This document shows positions 1 to 7,108 of a stretch of 10,231 nucleotides of DNA, one piece after another. Position 1 is the first letter of the stretch. Each line of letters opens with the position of its first letter. Source of the stretch: JAGLHV01 sp023132075 [NCBI: bacterium]. GTDB taxonomy: Bacteria > CBDUZB01 > JAGLHV01. The DNA lies in assembly GCA_023132075.1 (NCBI GenBank), contig JAGLYT010000031.1, forward strand, positions 1 through 10,231, written 5' to 3'. A program made the position numbers and the translations under genes. The notes beneath the pieces are model-generated. The model searched no databases. It worked only from the letters and a program-made list of their open reading frames with translations, and had not been told where the DNA came from.

Positions 1-551
1 CCCGTTGGTTCATCAGCTAAAATAAGGGATGGATTATTAATTAATGCACGAGCTATCGCCACCCTTTGCTGTTCACCCCCCGATAATTGTGAAGGTTTAT
101 GTTTTATTCTGTTTTTTAACCCCACTTCCTCTAATATTTTCAGTGCCCTTTTTTTAATCTCTTCCTTATTTCCATTTCTTTTTTCTGACTGACTTTCCAT
201 GTTCTCTGCCCTTATAAAAGCAGGAATCATAACATTTTCCAAAGCAGTAAATTCCGGAAGAAGATGATGAGACTGAAAAACAAAACCAATTCTCCTGCTG
301 CGCAAAATTGCTAATTGGCCTCTATTAAAATTACTGATATCTTCTCCGTTAAAAAAAAATTTGCCTTCACTCGGTCTTTCTATTGTACCAAAAATATGTA
401 GCAAGGTGCTTTTTCCTGCCCCTGAAGGGCCAAAAACAACATATATTTTTCCCTTTTCTATGCTTAAATTAACATTCCTTAAAATCTTGAGTTCTTCTTC
501 CCCGGGAAAATAATTCTTACATAGATTCTCTGTTTTTAAAATAATTTCCAT
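1..551 (-). CDS. lolD: Lipoprotein-releasing ABC transporter ATPase LolD (partial, C-terminus beyond window)
   Basis: This is the cytoplasmic ATPase of the Lol system, which powers extraction of outer-membrane lipoproteins from the inner membrane. I translated it from the ATG at 549-551; 183 codons are present before the window edge. Visible motifs are Walker [10 protein letters not shown] (residues 41-49), the Q-loop glutamine Q93, the signature LSGGEQQR (156-163) and Walker B LILADEPT (176-183). The H-loop and C-terminus lie outside the window. The sequence around [10 protein letters not shown] and the [17 protein letters not shown] block is typical of LolD rather than MacB. There is an extra charged stretch at about residues 115-129, between the Q-loop and signature, compared with E. 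coli LolD as I remember it. The gene starts 38 bases after the lolC stop, so it is almost certainly in the same operon. The Shine-Dalgarno is weak (AGTGGT). Confidence 0.9.
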   Translation of the reverse strand, partial: MEIILKTENLCKNYFPGEEELKILRNVNLSIEKGKIYVVFGPSGAGKSTLLHIFGTIERPSEGKFFFNGEDISNFNRGQLAILRSRRIGFVFQSHHLLPEFTALENVMIPAFIRAENMESQSEKRNGNKEEIKKRALKILEEVGLKNRIKHKPSQLSGGEQQRVAIARALINNPSLILADEPT

Positions 552-589
552 TTTTTTACCACTAAATCATTTAGACTTATTTTATCCAT

Positions 590-1822
590 TTATTCATACC
601 TAATCGCTTCACACGGATCTAACCGGGATGCCTTATAAGCAGGATAAATAGTGGACAAAAAACTAATCAAAACAGCAGCCAAACCAACCAAAATAAAATC
701 CATCACCTGAATTTTTACCGGAAAGGTAGAAATATAATAAACATCCGCAGGTAATTTAATGAATTCGTATTTTTCTAATATTTTAGATATAACAAACCCC
801 AGAAAACATCCCAGAACAGTCCCTGAAAAACCAATAATAAACCCTTCCCATAAAAAAATATTCATAATTGCCCCGTCTTTAGCTCCCATCGCTTTAAGAA
901 TTCCAATATCTTTAACTTTTTCCATAGTCATTAGAATCAAAGTGGAAATAATATTAAAGGAAGCGACTAAAACAATTAAAGTCAAAATGATAAACATTCC
1001 AATCTTTTCTAATTTCAATGCAGTAAATAAATTTTTGTTACTACTCATCCAACTTCGTACCCAACAAGGATAGCCAAGTATTTCCTGAAGGTTTGCTGCC
1101 ACTTGATTAGCTTTAAATAAATCTTTAATTTTTATTTCTAATCCGGTAATTTTATCGTTTAAATTAAAAAGATTTTGGGCAACACTTAAAGAAACAAAAG
1201 CCATATTAGCATCGTACTCATACATGCCGACACTAAAAATACCACCCACTTTAAACTTCTTCATCCGGGGCATCATTCCCAGAGGTGTCACCACACTATA
1301 GGGAGAAATCAAAACAACTTCTTCATCCACAAAAACACCTAAATTTCTGGCTAATTCTTCCCCCAAAACAATCCCGGGTAAAGAGTCATTACTTAATAAA
1401 GAATTCAAACTTCCTTTCTCAATTTTTTGAGCAATATCAGATACTTTCGTCTCCTGAGAAGGATCAATCCCTTTGATTACAGATCCCGACACCTCTTTTC
1501 CCGCTTTTAATATTATCTGTCCATATACAAAAGGAGCTACAGCGACAACCTGTTGCTCCTGTTTTATTTTTTCTTTTATCTGCTGTAAATTTGATAAGGA
1601 TATTCCGTCTCCTTTTTGATCTAAAACAGCTACGTGTGCAGACATCCCCAGAATTTTATTTCTTAAATCATCTTGAAACCCATTCATTACCGAAAGAGTA
1701 ATGATTAATGCCGCCACTCCCAAAGCCACTCCTCCGATAGAAATAACGGTAATTAAAGATACAAAAACATGTTTTCTTTTCGCAATCAAATACCTTAAAC
1801 TAATAAAAAGTTCATAATTCAT
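590..1822 (-). CDS. lolC: Lipoprotein-releasing ABC transporter permease, LolC/LolE family
   Basis: This is the inner-membrane permease of the Lol lipoprotein export complex (FtsX/MacB-type permease fold). At 410 residues it has the usual LolC/E length. One N-terminal membrane helix (about residues 20-46) is followed by a long extracytoplasmic MacB-PCD-like domain (about 47-270). Three C-terminal helices follow (about 273-299, 320-348 and 374-396), with the cytoplasmic coupling segment EKVKDIGILKAMGA at 301-314. The C-terminus AYKASRLDPCEAIRYE is the classic end of this family. The start is an ATG 24 bases after the lysS stop, with only a distant AAGG upstream, so coupling to lysS translation is plausible. 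Sequence alone does not separate LolC, LolE and the hybrid LolF. Only one permease gene sits here, so it may act as a homodimer or have a partner elsewhere. Confidence 0.92.
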   Translation of the reverse strand: MNYELFISLRYLIAKRKHVFVSLITVISIGGVALGVAALIITLSVMNGFQDDLRNKILGMSAHVAVLDQKGDGISLSNLQQIKEKIKQEQQVVAVAPFVYGQIILKAGKEVSGSVIKGIDPSQETKVSDIAQKIEKGSLNSLLSNDSLPGIVLGEELARNLGVFVDEEVVLISPYSVVTPLGMMPRMKKFKVGGIFSVGMYEYDANMAFVSLSVAQNLFNLNDKITGLEIKIKDLFKANQVAANLQEILGYPCWVRSWMSSNKNLFTALKLEKIGMFIILTLIVLVASFNIISTLILMTMEKVKDIGILKAMGAKDGAIMNIFLWEGFIIGFSGTVLGCFLGFVISKILEKYEFIKLPADVYYISTFPVKIQVMDFILVGLAAVLISFLSTIYPAYKASRLDPCEAIRYE

Positions 1823-1846
1823 AAATTATTTTATTTAAACCTTAAA

Positions 1847-3322
1847 TCATTCCTTTTTCATTTGTGGAAACAAAATTACCTCTCTAATTGAACTGGAATT
1901 GGTTAAAAGCATAACCAATCTATCTATACCTATCCCCAATCCACCGCAAGGAGGCATTCCATATTCTAAAGCACGAATATAATCGTCATCCATCATTTGT
2001 GCTTCCTGGTCTCCTTTTTGCTTAGCCTTCATTTGTTCTCCCATTCTTTTTTTCTGCTCGCCCGGGTCATTTAACTCTGAATAAGCATTAGCCAATTCAA
2101 AATTACCGATAAACAACTCAAATCTTTCTACTATTTCGGGATTATCCTCCCTTGATTTAGCTAACGGGGAAAGATATTTAGGATAATCTGTTATAAATAT
2201 GGGTTGGACAAGTTTAGGAACTACAAAGGCATCAAAAATATGATCGAGAACTTTATGAGATTTGGTTTCCCGCTCATACTTAACATTCAGTTTATCTGCT
2301 ATATCCATCATTTCTTTCTTTTCCTCTACCTTGCTAAAATCAATACCGGTATTTTCGTGGAGTAAATCAAAAAAACATTTCCTCTCCCACGGAGGAGATA
2401 AATCTATTTTATTCCCTTTATATTCAATCTCCAATTTCCCGAAAATTTCTTTAGTAATACCGACGAGCATTTCCTCACAAACTTCCATCATTTCATTATA
2501 ATCGCTATACGACTGATATATTTCCAGCATAGTAAATTCAGGATTGTGCCGGGTAGAAATACCTTCATTCCTGAAATTTTTATTTAACTCATAGACCCTT
2601 TCCATTCCCCCGACAATTAATCGTTTAAGATATAATTCAGGAGCAACCCGCAAAAACAAATCCATATTTAATGCATTATGATGAGTAACAAAAGGTTTAG
2701 CGGTAGCCCCTCCCACAACAGATTGCATCATCGGGGTTTCCACTTCCAGAAAATCCCTCTTATCCAAAAACTGCCTTATCATCTTTATTATTCTGCTGCG
2801 TATAACAAAAATTTCCTTTGCCCTGTCGTTCATAATTAAATCTACATATCGCTGACGATAGCGAATTTCCGTGTCTTTCAAACCATGCCATTTTTCCGGT
2901 AAAACACGCAACGATTTGGCCAATAAAATTAATTTATCCGCATGGATAGTAATTTCCCCTGTTCTTGTTTTAAAAACTTTGCCTTCCACTCCAACAAAAT
3001 CACCTATATCCATTCTTTTATAAAAAAGGTAGTTTTCCTCTCCCAAATCATTTTTACCAACATAAATCTGCACCTTTCCCCAACCATCTTTAAGATGAGA
3101 AAAACTGACTTTTCCCATAATACGCCTGGATATCATCCGCCCGGCAAAAGATACCCGTTTATCGCTTTCTTCTCCATTATTCAGGGATTTAAATTCTTCG
3201 TTAAGGTCAATAGACTTACATTTACCCTCAAATTTGTGAGGAAAAGGATTTACTCCCTTTTCGTATAATTCCGCTAATTTATCCTTCCTTTGTAAAATTA
3301 ATGAATTAATATCTTCAGTCAC
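1847..3322 (-). CDS. lysS: Lysyl-tRNA synthetase, class II
   Basis: This enzyme charges tRNA-Lys with lysine using ATP, in the cytoplasm. It is 491 residues, near the usual length of about 500. An N-terminal OB-fold anticodon-binding domain (about 55-140, including VSFAGRMISRRIMGKVSFSH) precedes the class II catalytic core. Motif 1 is around residues 185-198 (FLDKRDFLEVETPMM). Motif 2 is FRNEGISTRHNPEFTMLEIY at 250-269. Motif 3 is GLGIGIDRLVMLL at 461-473. The family-typical NFELANAYSELNDP block is at 407-420. The start codon is GTG at 3320-3322, with a strong Shine-Dalgarno AAAAGGAG (3330-3337) seven bases upstream. A near-consensus promoter lies about 80 bases further up. It heads the lysS-lolC-lolD operon. 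No residues appear missing. Confidence 0.97.
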   Translation of the reverse strand: MTEDINSLILQRKDKLAELYEKGVNPFPHKFEGKCKSIDLNEEFKSLNNGEESDKRVSFAGRMISRRIMGKVSFSHLKDGWGKVQIYVGKNDLGEENYLFYKRMDIGDFVGVEGKVFKTRTGEITIHADKLILLAKSLRVLPEKWHGLKDTEIRYRQRYVDLIMNDRAKEIFVIRSRIIKMIRQFLDKRDFLEVETPMMQSVVGGATAKPFVTHHNALNMDLFLRVAPELYLKRLIVGGMERVYELNKNFRNEGISTRHNPEFTMLEIYQSYSDYNEMMEVCEEMLVGITKEIFGKLEIEYKGNKIDLSPPWERKCFFDLLHENTGIDFSKVEEKKEMMDIADKLNVKYERETKSHKVLDHIFDAFVVPKLVQPIFITDYPKYLSPLAKSREDNPEIVERFELFIGNFELANAYSELNDPGEQKKRMGEQMKAKQKGDQEAQMMDDDYIRALEYGMPPCGGLGIGIDRLVMLLTNSSSIREVILFPQMKKE

Positions 3323-3329
3323 CTTTTAT

Positions 3330-3337
3330 CTCCTTTT
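3330..3337 (-). promoter_or_regulatory. Shine-Dalgarno of lysS
   Basis: AAAAGGAG on the minus strand, seven bases before the GTG codon at 3320-3322. It settles the non-ATG start of lysS. Confidence 0.85.
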
Positions 3338-3399
3338 AAATTACTAATCGATAAACGAAATTTTCGTTAACAAACGACATGATTTATTAAAGTTTTTTT

Positions 3400-3428
3400 A
3401 TAATACTTTATTTATATATTCTTGTCAA
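3400..3428 (-). promoter_or_regulatory. Sigma70-type promoter for the lysS-lolC-lolD operon
   Basis: On the minus strand there is a perfect -35 box TTGACA (3423-3428), a 17-base AT-rich spacer and the -10 box TATTAT (3400-3405). Transcription would begin near 3393, giving a leader of about 70 bases before lysS. The leader contains a small palindrome, AACGAAATTTTCGTT (3354-3368), which could be an operator or a weak hairpin. Box quality and spacing make this the clearest promoter in the window. Confidence 0.85.
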
Positions 3429-3448
3429 GATTAACCCCGCCGCACCTT

Positions 3449-3505
3449 GTTCCAATGCGGGTTTGGAAACTCTATTCCAAACCCGCATTGGAACGGGATT
3501 TGGAA
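3449..3505. repeat. Inverted-repeat cluster with two alternative hairpins
   Basis: Two perfect 20-base arms (3449-3468 and 3475-3494) flank a six-base loop, ACTCTA. The right arm can also pair in a different way: TTCCAAACCCG (3475-3485) matches CGGGATTTGGAA (3494-3505) with one bulged A around an eight-base loop. The unit TTCCAAACCCG therefore occurs three times in alternating orientation, and the two hairpins are mutually exclusive. There is no T-tract on either side, so it does not look like a standard intrinsic terminator. It covers the last codons of the PAP2 gene, whose stop codon lies in the first loop, and ends about 20 bases before the -35 box of the lysS promoter. It is also more GC-rich than its surroundings. 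A REP-like or miniature repeat element is a reasonable inference. Confidence 0.85.
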
Positions 3506-4065
3506 GAGGCTCTCTTTCTTTTCAAGAACTCCCATTTAAAACCTTTAAATATCTGAATAGACAATAGCACACAGACCCCTCCCACGATAACACCTGCGGC
3601 AACATCCAGGGGATAATGCACTCCTACATAAACACGGGAAAAACCCACTACTACTGCTATCCCGAAAACCAAAAAACCAATCCATACCCGACGCCAAATA
3701 TAAGTTATTACCATCGCCATAGAAAAAATATTAGCGGCATGAGAAGAAGGCAAAGAAAACCCGCCGGAACCTACCAATTGATGCACATCATCTAAAACCT
3801 TGTACGGTCGTAAGCGGTGAAATAAAGGCTTTAGTAATCTACTGCTTACTTGATCACTTAAAATTAACGTAATCAGGCAAAGCAAAAAAGTCTTTTTTCC
3901 TTTTTCATTGCCCCAGATAAACAAACTCAAAAATATTATTATTAACGGTATCCGCCAATATCTGACATTGGTAATTATCGGCATAATTAAATCAAAGAAG
4001 TTATTCTCCAATCCCCGATTTATAAAATAAAATAATTTAACATCTAAAGCGTTCAAAAAATCCAT
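3472..4065 (-). CDS. PAP2-family membrane phosphatase
   Basis: This is a membrane-embedded phosphatase of the PAP2 superfamily. Members dephosphorylate lipid phosphates such as phosphatidic acid, phosphatidylglycerophosphate or undecaprenyl pyrophosphate; which one applies here cannot be read from the sequence. All three catalytic signatures are present. The KX6RP motif is K79 to R86-P87. The PSGH-type motif appears as PSSH at 106-109, with H109. The SRX5HX3D motif has S143, R144, nucleophile H150 and D154. Several hydrophobic helices are evident (about 38-52, 58-72, 108-123, 128-143 and 155-172). At 197 residues the size is normal for the short soluble-tail-free type. The basic tail after residue 178 (KRKRASSKSRS) runs into the inverted-repeat cluster, which supplies the last codons and the TAG stop. 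The start ATG has a weak AGAGA-type ribosome site. Confidence 0.88.
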   Translation of the reverse strand: MDFLNALDVKLFYFINRGLENNFFDLIMPIITNVRYWRIPLIIIFLSLFIWGNEKGKKTFLLCLITLILSDQVSSRLLKPLFHRLRPYKVLDDVHQLVGSGGFSLPSSHAANIFSMAMVITYIWRRVWIGFLVFGIAVVVGFSRVYVGVHYPLDVAAGVIVGGVCVLLSIQIFKGFKWEFLKRKRASSKSRSNAGLE

Positions 4066-4085
4066 TAATAAATCTCTTTTATTGT

Positions 4086-4160
4086 CTAATTAAAAAAACC
4101 TGTTATTCCAGTTAACAGATCGCCGGCAATATTCTCAACCGACGCTTTCACAACCTTCAT
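4086..4160 (-). CDS. Possible 24-residue small ORF coupled to the MBL-fold gene
   Basis: An ATG at 4158-4160 overlaps the TGA stop of the MBL-fold gene (4157-4159) in the ATGA arrangement that often signals translational coupling. The ORF runs 24 codons to TAG at 4086-4088. It begins MKVVKASVENIAGDL and ends in a hydrophobic stretch with two C-terminal phenylalanines. I do not recognise it. Its 3' half is also the stem and T-tract of a weak terminator-like hairpin (4092-4118). The ORF may therefore be a chance frame over a terminator. Confidence is low. Confidence 0.2.
   Translation of the reverse strand: MKVVKASVENIAGDLLTGITGFFN
4092..4118 (-). terminator. Weak intrinsic terminator after the MBL-fold gene
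   Basis: On the minus strand CTGTTA and TAACAG (4100-4118) form a six-pair stem with a seven-base loop. It is followed, after GG/G, by a run of seven T (4092-4098). The stem is AT-rich and would be weak. However, its position about 40 bases after the MBL-fold stop and just before the PAP2 ribosome site suits a transcript end. Confidence 0.45.
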
Positions 4161-4798
4161 ATCTCTATCACTTTCCCCACTCCTCCGCTAACATACTTTT
4201 GGGGATAAAGTGATTTTATTTCCGATTGATATTGTGTACAATGAGTGGGACAAATTAATTCTAAACCTTCAACTAAATTAAATTCTTTAAATCCATGCAT
4301 CCCCCCAATAATTGCATAAGGTTTTCCCCACGGAGAAGTTGAATCCAAAATAGATTTAATTCCCGGATGAGAACATCCCACAATCACAATGATTCCTTCT
4401 ACGGTTTTAACTATAAGAGATTGTTCTGTATTTCCCAATTCACCTGTGGAAAAAATATTCTCGTGAATTTTAAATGCTTCTTTTACTTTAACCACTTCTT
4501 TCGCTTGATGAAGTTCAGAGGCAGAAACCGGAATATAAACCTTCACCGGATTTATTTTAAGAAAATCGGAAAGTCCCCCGGTATGATCCCAATGATTATG
4601 AGAAATAAAAACTTCTTCGATCAGGGATGGATTTATATTAAGTTTTTCCATGTTATGGAGAAGGATATCTCCATTTCCCCCGGTATCAAACAATATTTTC
4701 CGGCCATACACTTCTACCAGACAAGCAAACCCCCAATCGGCCTTAAGATTCATTTTGTCTTTATTTACTTCATTATCATATATAATAGTGATTTTCAT
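4157..4798 (-). CDS. MBL-fold metallo-hydrolase, DHPS-like group
   Basis: This is a metallo-beta-lactamase-fold protein resembling the group named after the Methanocaldococcus enzyme of methanopterin synthesis (MJ0301). Most bacterial members have no known substrate. With the start at the ATG 4796-4798 it is 213 residues and begins MKITIIYDNE, as family members do. Metal ligands are visible. The HxHxDH motif is at H67, H69, D71 and H72. Further histidines are H144 (GCSHPG), H168 (GGMHG) and H186 (PTHCT). FDTG sits at 37-40. The C-terminus SGGVGKVIEI is typical. No signal peptide is seen, so it is cytoplasmic. An in-frame GTG seven codons upstream (4817-4819) could extend it to 220 residues, but neither start has a good ribosome site. 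The DHPS-like placement rests on the overall sequence pattern and the short length. Confidence 0.85.
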   Translation of the reverse strand: MKITIIYDNEVNKDKMNLKADWGFACLVEVYGRKILFDTGGNGDILLHNMEKLNINPSLIEEVFISHNHWDHTGGLSDFLKINPVKVYIPVSASELHQAKEVVKVKEAFKIHENIFSTGELGNTEQSLIVKTVEGIIVIVGCSHPGIKSILDSTSPWGKPYAIIGGMHGFKEFNLVEGLELICPTHCTQYQSEIKSLYPQKYVSGGVGKVIEI

Positions 4799-4923
4799 AT
4801 TAATTTTATTTAACCACACTGTTTTTATTTATTTTTAGAATTTTATCTTTTTTTAGTTTCCACATCATAATTGGGATAATTAACAAATATGGCAGGCTTT
4901 AATAATAAAACAATGTAATTACA

Positions 4924-5913
4924 TCAATTACTTCTGGGAAGGACAACAACAAAATTACTTCCTTTTATAATATCCCCTTTAATTCTATCCTCCACCCATA
5001 TTTTCCCACTCCATCCCTCAACTATTTGCCTCACCAGAGTAAGTCCGAGGCCTGAGCCACCAACGCTCTCATCTCCCCGTTGTAATCTATTAAAAATTTT
5101 TTCTTTCATCCTATCCGATATTCCCGGGCCATTATCTTTAAATTCTATTTTCCAAAACCCTTCATCCGTTGACAAACTATGGCTAATTTCTATGACAACC
5201 TTTTCCTGCCGATTAAACTTAACTGCATTTTGAAGCAAATTACTAATTACGTCTTCTATTAACTCATTTCCCTCAATAATAACCTCTCCGGGTAGTAAAC
5301 TATGTTTAATATCAATTTTTTTATCAGGGAAACCGGATTTAATTGAATCTATAACACGCATTAATATATTATATATATCAATTTTTTCTGTTTTTTCCCC
5401 TTTGCCCGAAACTTTCGATAATTTACGCACATTGGATATTAATGTTACAATCCTTCTAATTTGACTTAAAGGAACCTCGATAATTTTTCTAAATTCATCT
5501 GATAATTTCGGTTTTTTTGATAAAAACAATAGATAGTTAAAAATAATCTGAATCATATTACTAATGTCATGGTCCATTAAATCATTTAGGAACACAACAC
5601 GCTCATGTTCACTACAAAGCCTTGTCTCCGATTGATATCGTTTTAAATTATTTTTATAAAAAATCATTAGAAAAAAAATGGATACCACAAAACACATACT
5701 CCCTTCTATCAATAATTCCACCCAGTTAATAGGGGTATCCGGTGCACAAAAAACTGTATGGGGTAAATCCAATATCTCATTTAAGAAAATTACCACAATA
5801 ACAACAATAAAAAAAGATAAGGGTAACAATAAATCTTTTAACGCCTTTTTTTTCTGTTCTTCAAGACTGTTTAATTTTTTACGCACTTCCTTCATTCCTT
5901 TATCCTTGTCCAT
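4924..5913 (-). CDS. Membrane sensor histidine kinase (orphan)
   Basis: This is a sensor kinase that autophosphorylates on histidine and passes the phosphate to a response regulator. Residues 1-27 are a charged, coiled-coil-like lead. Membrane helices lie at about 28-45 and 68-87, leaving a short external loop (about 46-67) as the only sensor region. The phosphoacceptor is H115 in the DLMDHDISN box. The ATPase domain follows: N-box with N225 and N229, G1 box DNGPGI (260-265), F-box near 274 and G2 box GSGLGL (286-291). At 329 residues it lacks PAS, HAMP or receiver domains. No response regulator is adjacent, so its partner is unknown. The promoter at 5989-6017 indicates independent transcription. 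The in-frame ATG at residue 7 (5893-5895) has a better placed AAGGA upstream than the first ATG and may be the true start. Confidence 0.9.
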   Translation of the reverse strand: MDKDKGMKEVRKKLNSLEEQKKKALKDLLLPLSFFIVVIVVIFLNEILDLPHTVFCAPDTPINWVELLIEGSMCFVVSIFFLMIFYKNNLKRYQSETRLCSEHERVVFLNDLMDHDISNMIQIIFNYLLFLSKKPKLSDEFRKIIEVPLSQIRRIVTLISNVRKLSKVSGKGEKTEKIDIYNILMRVIDSIKSGFPDKKIDIKHSLLPGEVIIEGNELIEDVISNLLQNAVKFNRQEKVVIEISHSLSTDEGFWKIEFKDNGPGISDRMKEKIFNRLQRGDESVGGSGLGLTLVRQIVEGWSGKIWVEDRIKGDIIKGSNFVVVLPRSN

Positions 5914-5988
5914 TTTATATTTTTATTCCTATTCCTGTTTTATTTCCCTCTTCCTCTAAACCCGATAATCCCAACTATTCTCTCTTCT

Positions 5989-6017
5989 AATCTAACAAAT
6001 GATGAGGAAAATGTCAA
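5989..6017 (-). promoter_or_regulatory. Sigma70-type promoter for the histidine kinase
   Basis: On the minus strand, a perfect -35 TTGACA (6012-6017), a 17-base spacer and a -10 TAGATT (5989-5994, four of six consensus bases). The start point would be near 5982, about 70 bases before the first ATG. It lies just after the stop of the zinc-finger methyltransferase, which separates the kinase from the upstream genes. Confidence 0.75.
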
Positions 6018-6056
6018 TATATTCTTGTTTTTCTACTTTTAATCCTCTTAGATTGA

Positions 6057-7049
6057 TTAAATTCTATTTTTCCTTAAATAAAATGCGGCCTGGTCTCCCC
6101 GGTTTTCTGCATTTAATTTCTCTGCTTTTAGCCTAAAAGCTTTAATTTCTGCCCTTGAAAAAATTGAATTTGAAGGATTTACGACATATGACCGATTAGA
6201 CATTAAAGGAATACTCTTTAGATATTGTTCACTTCCCCAAAACTGAAAATCCGTTGAATTATAAACAATTTTTTCCAGATTAAGACCTGCTTTTTGGGCT
6301 AATATTCCGACACTTTTTTTAGAATGAAGAAACAAATGTCTTGGAGCATCGAGTTGTACCCAATCGGTACGATAACGTTCCCAGACATAAGAAGAAACAG
6401 TGGGAATTACAATCAAACAAACACCATTTTCCGATAATAACCCTGCTATAACCTGAAGAGTATTTAATTGCTCCGGCATATGCTCAAAGGAATGATGCAT
6501 CATTATTAAATCCCATTTTCCATAAAGATTACAAATTGTTTTTTTAATTACCTTTAATCCATTATTATACTTAATATCTTCTTTAATATACGGGTCAACT
6601 CCCATCAAATTTTTAAAACCCATTTGACTAAGTGTTTCCAGAAAAGAACCTGCTCCACATCCAACATCTAATATCTTTGTCTCCTTGCTTAAATTAACCT
6701 TTGATAAGCTTTGAAGATAAAATAAACTACGCAACCATTCGTTAGGAAAGCCCCTATAAATTAATTTACCAATAATTCCTTTATTAAAAACAGCATACCT
6801 GTCTCTTAATTTTTTTACCAGTTTCTTAATTGGACTTGTGAATTGATTAGACCCGGCAAGAGAAAAGCTGTAATAATCCGGTGAATAATATTTTGAGATA
6901 TTTAAGGGGACTTTCGAAATTTGCAGGCATTCACATTTTGCACACTGAAAATAAACAAATTTATCTCCCCATCCAAACATCTTTTCCTGCACTTCATAGA
7001 ATTTATTGCCTCTTAAGTTATTACAAATTCCACATTTCATTTCTTCCAT
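6057..7049 (-). CDS. Class I SAM-dependent methyltransferase with N-terminal zinc finger
   Basis: This is a Methyltransf_23-type enzyme that transfers a methyl group from S-adenosylmethionine. The acceptor is unknown; relatives are frequent among surface-sugar and secondary-metabolite genes. Numbered from the ATG at 7047-7049 (330 residues), an N-terminal zinc-binding knuckle has CGIC at 6-9 and CAKC at 36-39. The SAM motif I is ILDVGCGAG (126-134), with the acidic D152 in GVDPY. The HHSFEHMPE segment is at 185-193 and DAPRHLFLHS at 234-243, both typical of the family. The C-terminal part after about 275 carries a charged helix. The frame extends three codons upstream to a TTG (7056-7058), but the ATG fits better. 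No strong Shine-Dalgarno is seen. It follows the hydrolase by about 60 bases and is probably cotranscribed. It stands alone, with no glycosyltransferases nearby. Confidence 0.85.
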   Translation of the reverse strand: MEEMKCGICNNLRGNKFYEVQEKMFGWGDKFVYFQCAKCECLQISKVPLNISKYYSPDYYSFSLAGSNQFTSPIKKLVKKLRDRYAVFNKGIIGKLIYRGFPNEWLRSLFYLQSLSKVNLSKETKILDVGCGAGSFLETLSQMGFKNLMGVDPYIKEDIKYNNGLKVIKKTICNLYGKWDLIMMHHSFEHMPEQLNTLQVIAGLLSENGVCLIVIPTVSSYVWERYRTDWVQLDAPRHLFLHSKKSVGILAQKAGLNLEKIVYNSTDFQFWGSEQYLKSIPLMSNRSYVVNPSNSIFSRAEIKAFRLKAEKLNAENRGDQAAFYLRKNRI

Positions 7050-7108
7050 AATAATCAACTCAAAAATAAACCCGTTTCGGTTAATTTGTCCTTTATTTTT
7101 CTGTTTCT

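Noticed and set aside
562-574. Palindrome CTAAATCATTTAG between lolC and lolD
   Set aside because: It is a short AT-rich palindrome with a one-base centre. It forms no stable hairpin and there is no sign of regulation within the operon.
759-1476. Plus-strand open frames at 759-1073 and 1285-1476
   Set aside because: They lie antisense to lolC, which has clear family motifs. Their translations have no recognisable domain. The other plus-strand frames (for example 2262-2501, 2942-3268, 4367-4838, 5678-5959 and 7332-7630) are shadows of genes in the same way.
4803-4870. 20-codon minus-strand ORF MMWKLKKDK upstream of the MBL-fold gene
   Set aside because: It is lysine-rich by base composition, has no Shine-Dalgarno, and is likely to arise by chance in A-rich DNA.
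4914-4923. Palindrome TGTAATTACA at the end of the histidine kinase gene
   Set aside because: Ten-base AT-rich palindromes are expected by chance here, and it has no T-tract or promoter context.
7069-7082. Short AACC/GGTT hairpin with T-rich tail between the hydrolase and the zinc-finger methyltransferase
   Set aside because: The stem is only four to five pairs and overlaps the likely ribosome-binding region of the next gene. It is too weak to call a terminator.
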